Shown: one piece after another, positions 59,347 to 64,000 of the stretch | How the letters are laid out: the number at the start of each line of letters is the position of its first letter | Numbering within the stretch: the stretch's first letter is position 1 | DNA from: Thalassotalea marina | Lineage (GTDB): Bacteria; Pseudomonadota; Gammaproteobacteria; Enterobacterales; Alteromonadaceae | Assembly: GCF_014656435.1 (NCBI RefSeq) | Contig: NZ_BNCK01000005.1 | Coordinates: forward strand, 124,001 to 188,000 | DNA: 64,000 bases | Direction of reading: 5' to 3' | Position numbers and translations under genes: made by a program | Notes under the pieces: generated by a model | Database searches by the model: none | What the model was told of the DNA's origin: nothing | What the model saw: the letters and a program-made list of their open reading frames with translations, nothing else

Positions 59347-59382
59347 ATACCAACTCTATTAAATATTTAATAGAATTGGTAT
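59347..59382. repeat. 36-bp near-palindrome of the ATACCAATT type
   Basis: The arms begin ATACCAACTCTATTAAAT and close with the complement carrying one mismatch (AATTGGTAT). Palindromes starting ATACCAATT are common intergenic elements in Alteromonadales genomes. Here it lies between trhO and the pump terminator and could form an RNA hairpin or be a dispersed repeat. Confidence 0.6.
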
Positions 59383-59426
59383 TAGATACGCGAGGCCGCG
59401 CATTTTAGCAAAAAATAATACAAAAG

Positions 59427-59449
59427 AAAAAGCGATGTTTAAACATCGC
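59427..59449 (-). terminator. Terminator of the RND pump operon
   Basis: On the minus strand the stem GCGATG/CATCGC (loop TTTAAA, itself self-complementary) is followed by five T residues. It lies 10 bp after the permease stop codon. Confidence 0.85.
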
Positions 59450-59458
59450 CTTTATTAG

Positions 59459-62400
59459 TTAACTTGATTGGGCTGTCCCCTTTATTCGCTCTCGCATTCG
59501 TTGTATTAACATATAGAAGTAAGGCACTAACAAAGTACCAAATATAGTTGCCGCCAACATGCCTGAAAGCACAGTAATACCTAAGAAAATACGACTACTT
59601 GCCCCCGCCCCACTTGAGAAAACGAGTGGCAATACCCCTAATATAAACGATAGCGCCGTCATTAATACCGCTCGAAATCGCAAACGCGCCGCATTAATAG
59701 CTGCCTCAAAAATGGTGCGCCCTGCTGCGCGCTCTTCCATGGCAAATTCAACAATCAGTATGGCTGTTTTGGTGGATAAACCAATCAATAAGATCAAGCC
59801 AACTTGCGCATATATATTGTTTTCCATACCAAGCGTATAAAGAGTTAACATCGAACCAAATAGTGCAAGCGGTACGGCAGCAATAACGGAAAATGGAATA
59901 CTCCAGCTTTCATATTGTGCAACTAAAAACAAATAAACAAATAAGATAGCCAAACCAAATAGTACAGGTGCTAAATTACCCGCTTCAATTTCCTGTTTCG
60001 ATTGTCCCGCCCATTCAAACACAAAGCCTTGAGGCAAATTAGCCGATAATTCTTGCATCACTTTGATGGCATCGCCAGATGAATACCCTTGAGCAGCTTG
60101 CCCAGTGATACTGGCACTGCGATATAGGTTAAAATGGTTTATGCTCGTTGGCCCCAATATAGGCTCAAGTTTAGCCAGTGTTGTCAGAGGTACCATTTCA
60201 CCATCTTTATTGCGTACATAAAAATGCCTCAGATCAGAAGGGTCTTGACGAAACTCAGCTTCAGCTTGCAGTTTTACCTGATAGGTGCGGCCAAACTGGC
60301 TAAAGTCATTAACATACATGGCACCAAGCTGTGCTTGTAAGGTGACAAAAATATCTGACAGCGCAACCCCTTGGGCTTTTGCTTTGTTTCTATCTACTTC
60401 CAATCGATATTGAGGTACATTGGCTCGATAAGTACTAAAAACACGGTTTAGCTCTGGTCGTTGATTTGCTTCGTAGATCAAGCCATTCATCACTTGTGCT
60501 AACTCTGCAGGTGTTTTGCCTTCGCTATCTTGGAGTCGATATTCAAAGCCCGAGCTATTGCCCAACCCAGGAATCGGCGGCGGGTTAAACATCATGATCT
60601 GTGCATCAGGAATCGCCCACAATTGCCCCATTAGCCTCCCAATAGTTGCCCGTAAGCCAAGCTCAGGCGTTGTTCTTTCCTCCCAGTCTTTAAGCATGAC
60701 AATACCAAAACCGTTATTAGAGCCAGCGCCACCTAACATGGAAAACCCTGCCACAGTAATAACATCTGTGACCGCAGGGTCATCTTTTAACATTGGGGTA
60801 ATTTTATCGATAAGTGCTTGTGTCCTTTGGGAAGCCGCCGCATCTGGTAACTGAATGTCAACAAACACATAACCTTGATCTTCCCCTGGAACAAAGCCGG
60901 TTGGTGTTTGATTAGTTAGCCACCCGGTTGCAGCAAACATGACTAAGACTACAATACCAATGCGAGCAACTCGCTTTAAAATAAATTGCACACCACTGGT
61001 ATATTTGTCGGTAAATTTGCCTATACCGCGTTCAAAAGAGGATAACCACGAAATGGCTTTCATTTTTTCCGCGCTTAACAACACAGTACATAGCGCAGGG
61101 CTTAAGGTTAATGCATTGATGGATGAGATAATAACAGCGAAAGATATAGTCACTGAAAACTGTTTATAAAGCTCACCGGTAATGCCAGGCATAAAACCAA
61201 CAGGAACAAATACGGCGAGTAACACAAGCGTTGTTGCAATGATAGGACCGGAAACTTGTGACATAGCTTTGCTCACCGCTTCCTTAATTTCCAAACCCTC
61301 TTCTTTTAATATCCGTTCAACGTTTTCAATCACAATAATGGCATCATCAACCACAATACCAATCGCCAGCACTAAGCCAAATAAAGTAATGGTATTAATG
61401 GAATATCCCATTAAGTTCATAAAGGCAAAAGTCCCGATCAGCGACACAGGGATCGCCAATGATGGAATAATAGTGGCGCGTAAATTTTGTAAAAATAAAA
61501 ATACCACTAAAATAACCAAAGCGACGGCTTGATATAAGGTGACGATTACTTCGTCTATTGAGCGCTCGATAAACTTAGTTGTGTCATAAGGAATAACGTA
61601 TTCCAAGCCATCAGGAAAACGTTGTGAAAGCTTTTCCATTTCCTTTTTAACTGCTTGCGCAACAGCAGTGGCATTCGCATCAGGCAGTTGATAAATAACG
61701 AGAAACGCTGTTTCATTGCCATTTAAGCGCGCTTGAATACCATAGTTTTGAGACCCTAGCTCAATTCGTCCGACATCTTTTAGCCTGACAAAGTTACCAT
61801 TACCTTGAGCTCTAATAATCGTTTGACCAAACTCGTCAACGGTTTTTAATCGACCTCTTGCTTGAATAGAGTATTCAAATTGTTGGCTCTGAGGGGCGGG
61901 ACTTGCGCCAAGTTTACCTGCGGCAACAATTAAATTTTGTTCTTGCAGAGCAGCCTTAATTTCAGCAACAGTCACCCCCAGAGAAGTCATACGATCAGGG
62001 TTTAACCAAATACGCATGCTGTAACTCATTTCACCCATCACCGTGGCCGCAGCTACACCAGGAATTCGCCCTAACGGCTCAGCCAATGAGTTAGTGGCGT
62101 AATTGCTCAAAAAGATTTGATCTAAACCCTGTTGCGTAGAATATAAATTGATCGCCATTAACATGGAGCTAGATTTTTTCTTAACACTCACACCTTGACG
62201 TGCTACTTCTTGTGGTAGTGACGAGTTGGCCAACGCAACGCGGTTTTGCACGTTAACTTGCGCCATGTCACCATCAGTGCCCACTTTAAAATAAACGTTA
62301 ATGGTAGCCGTGCCGTTATTCGACGCCGTTGATTCAACATACATCATGTCTTCAACGCCATTAACTTGCTCCTCTATTGGGCGAATAACGGATTCTTCAA

Positions 62401-62572
62401 CTACTTGCGCACTTGCGCCAGGATACACTGCGGTAATTTCAACTTGAGGCGGTGTAATTTGTGGATACATGTTAACGGGCAATAGCCCCATAGAAATAAG
62501 ACCAGCAAGCGAGATAACAATAGAAATTACAAACGCAAACTTGGGTCTATGAATAAAGGTTTTACTGATCAT
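59459..62572 (-). CDS. RND multidrug efflux permease (HAE1/AcrB type)
   Basis: A 1037-residue inner-membrane proton/drug antiporter of the AcrB/MexB class, with 12 expected membrane segments and two large periplasmic loops. Proton-relay residues are visible: two Asp in VLAIGIVVDDAIIVIENVER and the Lys in LILLIGLSTKTAILIVEFA. It starts 9 bp after the adaptor gene and forms an operon with it. No outer-membrane TolC-type gene is in the operon, so it probably uses a shared channel. Substrates cannot be deduced. Confidence 0.93.
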   Translation of the reverse strand: MISKTFIHRPKFAFVISIVISLAGLISMGLLPVNMYPQITPPQVEITAVYPGASAQVVEESVIRPIEEQVNGVEDMMYVESTASNNGTATINVYFKVGTDGDMAQVNVQNRVALANSSLPQEVARQGVSVKKKSSSMLMAINLYSTQQGLDQIFLSNYATNSLAEPLGRIPGVAAATVMGEMSYSMRIWLNPDRMTSLGVTVAEIKAALQEQNLIVAAGKLGASPAPQSQQFEYSIQARGRLKTVDEFGQTIIRAQGNGNFVRLKDVGRIELGSQNYGIQARLNGNETAFLVIYQLPDANATAVAQAVKKEMEKLSQRFPDGLEYVIPYDTTKFIERSIDEVIVTLYQAVALVILVVFLFLQNLRATIIPSLAIPVSLIGTFAFMNLMGYSINTITLFGLVLAIGIVVDDAIIVIENVERILKEEGLEIKEAVSKAMSQVSGPIIATTLVLLAVFVPVGFMPGITGELYKQFSVTISFAVIISSINALTLSPALCTVLLSAEKMKAISWLSSFERGIGKFTDKYTSGVQFILKRVARIGIVVLVMFAATGWLTNQTPTGFVPGEDQGYVFVDIQLPDAAASQRTQALIDKITPMLKDDPAVTDVITVAGFSMLGGAGSNNGFGIVMLKDWEERTTPELGLRATIGRLMGQLWAIPDAQIMMFNPPPIPGLGNSSGFEYRLQDSEGKTPAELAQVMNGLIYEANQRPELNRVFSTYRANVPQYRLEVDRNKAKAQGVALSDIFVTLQAQLGAMYVNDFSQFGRTYQVKLQAEAEFRQDPSDLRHFYVRNKDGEMVPLTTLAKLEPILGPTSINHFNLYRSASITGQAAQGYSSGDAIKVMQELSANLPQGFVFEWAGQSKQEIEAGNLAPVLFGLAILFVYLFLVAQYESWSIPFSVIAAVPLALFGSMLTLYTLGMENNIYAQVGLILLIGLSTKTAILIVEFAMEERAAGRTIFEAAINAARLRFRAVLMTALSFILGVLPLVFSSGAGASSRIFLGITVLSGMLAATIFGTLLVPYFYMLIQRMRERIKGTAQSS

Positions 62573-62581
62573 GTTAGCTCC

Positions 62582-63769
62582 TTACTGTTCGCTAAGATCA
62601 GTGACTACACCCGTACTGTGGTTCACCGTTTTTTCAATTGGCTGAACTTTCACGCCCGCTCGAACTTTCTGCAAACCCTCTATAATAACTTGTTCACCAG
62701 CCTGCAAACCAGATTCTACTACCCACATAGCATTCATACGGCGGCCAAGTTTAACAATGCGTTGAGCAACCGTGTTATCGCTGTCTACCACTAAAACAAA
62801 TTTACCTTGCTGACTTTCCTGCACCGCCGCTTGTGGTACCAATGCAAGGCTTTGTTTATCTTGTCCTTCGATAATTAAAGTGACAAATAACCCAGGTAAA
62901 ATAATGCCATCGGGATTACTAAACTCAGCACGCATTTCAACGGTGCCCATGCCAGATTCTATTTTTGTATCGGTATAAGTTAATTTACCTTTTTCGCTAT
63001 ATTGGGAGTTATTAGGTAAACGTAACGAGATATCAATCGGCACGTCTTGTGGATTTTTAATCGACTTATTTTGCTGCAGATAGGAAATGAACTCGCTTTC
63101 CTCAACTTGAAAGCTAACGTACATTGGATCCATTGCGGTTAAGGTTGCCAATGCGTTACTGCCAGGGCTTACTACGTTACCAACACTGTAATTGACCTTA
63201 CCAATTCTGCCGCTAAATGGTGCGGTTATCTGAGTATAACTTAAATTAAGTTCCGCCTTTTCAAGTGCAGCTTTTGCGACGTCTACTGCTGCTTTAGCTT
63301 GAGATTCATTGGTGACTAGCTTGTCGAGATCTGCTTGAGAAATATAACCATCACCCGCCACTTCACGGCCACGCTTTAAATCTTTTGCAGCTGATTCTGC
63401 TCCTGCCAATTTACTTGCCAAATCAGCTTTTGCTGAGTCAAGTGACGCTTTATAAGCTGCAGGATCAATGACCAGTAACAACTGCCCTTTTTCAACAACT
63501 GAGCCTTCATCAAAGTGACGCTCAATCAGCTCACCTTCAACCCTAGCCTTTAAATTCACTTCTTTCGAGGCAACCGTTCGAGCAACAAACTCACGATAAG
63601 CCCCTACAGGCTGAGCTTTAACTTTATAAACTGAAACAGCAGGCGCTGGTGATTGGGTGTTTTCTGTCGATGATTTTTCACAGGCGGTGATGAGAGTAAA
63701 TGTCAGCCCCACCAATGCGCACATGGTTAGCTGTCGAGTCCAGCTTAGTTGTTTGTTAGACAAATTCAT
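62582..63769 (-). CDS. RND periplasmic adaptor lipoprotein (MFP)
   Basis: A 395-residue membrane fusion protein of the AcrA/MexA class. The signal peptide ends in a lipobox (TLITAC, Cys near 30), followed by the lipoyl half-motif (VNLKARVEGELIERHFDEGSVVEKGQLLLVID region), an alpha-helical hairpin (~90-160) and the second half-motif with ITAPFSGRIGKVNYSVG. It links the permease to an outer-membrane channel. First gene of the pump operon; no regulator gene is visible in the remaining 230 bp to the window edge. Confidence 0.92.
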   Translation of the reverse strand: MNLSNKQLSWTRQLTMCALVGLTFTLITACEKSSTENTQSPAPAVSVYKVKAQPVGAYREFVARTVASKEVNLKARVEGELIERHFDEGSVVEKGQLLLVIDPAAYKASLDSAKADLASKLAGAESAAKDLKRGREVAGDGYISQADLDKLVTNESQAKAAVDVAKAALEKAELNLSYTQITAPFSGRIGKVNYSVGNVVSPGSNALATLTAMDPMYVSFQVEESEFISYLQQNKSIKNPQDVPIDISLRLPNNSQYSEKGKLTYTDTKIESGMGTVEMRAEFSNPDGIILPGLFVTLIIEGQDKQSLALVPQAAVQESQQGKFVLVVDSDNTVAQRIVKLGRRMNAMWVVESGLQAGEQVIIEGLQKVRAGVKVQPIEKTVNHSTGVVTDLSEQ

Positions 63770-64000
63770 TCAGAAGGCTCCTTGAATGTAATACTTAGCA
63801 AGCAGTAAGTAGTTATTGTAGAAACAAATAATAGGATAAATTGCTTCATTGTGTTAACCGTACTAGGGTTTAGGTGATACGACAAGCACACAGCTGTATG
63901 GTTTCATGATTTTAATCAATATTTAATGCCTTCTATTGAAAAGCGACATGCTAACCCTTATTTTCTGTTTAACATCAATCAAAGCGTTTATACATGCGAA
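63770..64000. other. Upstream region of the efflux operon
   Basis: AT-rich sequence to the window edge that should contain the pump promoter. No gene, operator palindrome or terminator could be supported. Confidence 0.3.

Overview
The window looks like a piece of chromosome from a marine gammaproteobacterium of the Alteromonadales, most likely Colwelliaceae (Colwellia or Thalassotalea type). Three things suggest this. The DNA is AT-rich. The housekeeping gene order ubiI-ubiH-pepP-ygfB / zapA ... 6S RNA is gammaproteobacterial. A compact glycogen cluster (glgB-glgX-glgP-glgC-glgA) follows. The assignment is an inference from gene content and style; no rRNA is present.

Left part (1 to about 28.7 or 29.9 kb): the right-hand portion of a Tn7-like transposon, all genes on the minus strand. 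The transposition module is tnsA-tnsB-tnsC followed by two TniQ-family target selectors, with overlapping or near-overlapping genes. No CRISPR array or cas gene is seen. The cargo is two defence-type blocks. Block 1 (10.2-21.6 kb) is a two-gene system whose very large helicase with a DUF1998-type C-terminus and ~1160-aa partner match Druantia type III (druH-druE). Directly upstream is a sigma-54 activator with a CARF-like N-terminal sensor, and a well-formed -24/-12 promoter lies between them. Block 2 (1-10.0 kb) is a tightly coupled operon: small DUF4258-like protein, TerY-like vWA protein, PP2C phosphatase, Ser/Thr kinase with zinc ribbon, SF1 helicase, a protein ending in a HEPN-like R-x5-H motif, and a coiled-coil McrB-like AAA+ ATPase cut by the window edge. 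The left end of the transposon is outside the window. The right end is not settled: three perfect 20-bp tandem repeats at 29.82-29.87 kb look like TnsB sites next to a TGT/ACA terminus, but a weaker candidate lies at 28.69 kb.

Middle part (30-45.5 kb): the glycine cleavage operon gcvT-gcvH-gcvP with an internal terminator; a zinc-uptake pair (His-rich TonB receptor and AztD-like lipoprotein) behind two Zur operators; ubiquinone hydroxylases ubiI and ubiH, pepP and ygfB; and on the plus strand zapA, an unknown TPR-like protein and 6S RNA.

Right part (45.5-64 kb): the glycogen operon (E-set protein, glgB, glgX, glgP, glgC, glgA) running toward 6S RNA; murI and metK (with a MetJ box) on the plus strand; trhO; and an RND efflux pump with its periplasmic adaptor.

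The most interesting point is the defence cargo: a CARF-sensor/sigma-54 switch placed on a Druantia III locus, and beside it a kinase-phosphatase-vWA signalling triad fused in one operon to helicase, HEPN and AAA+ genes.
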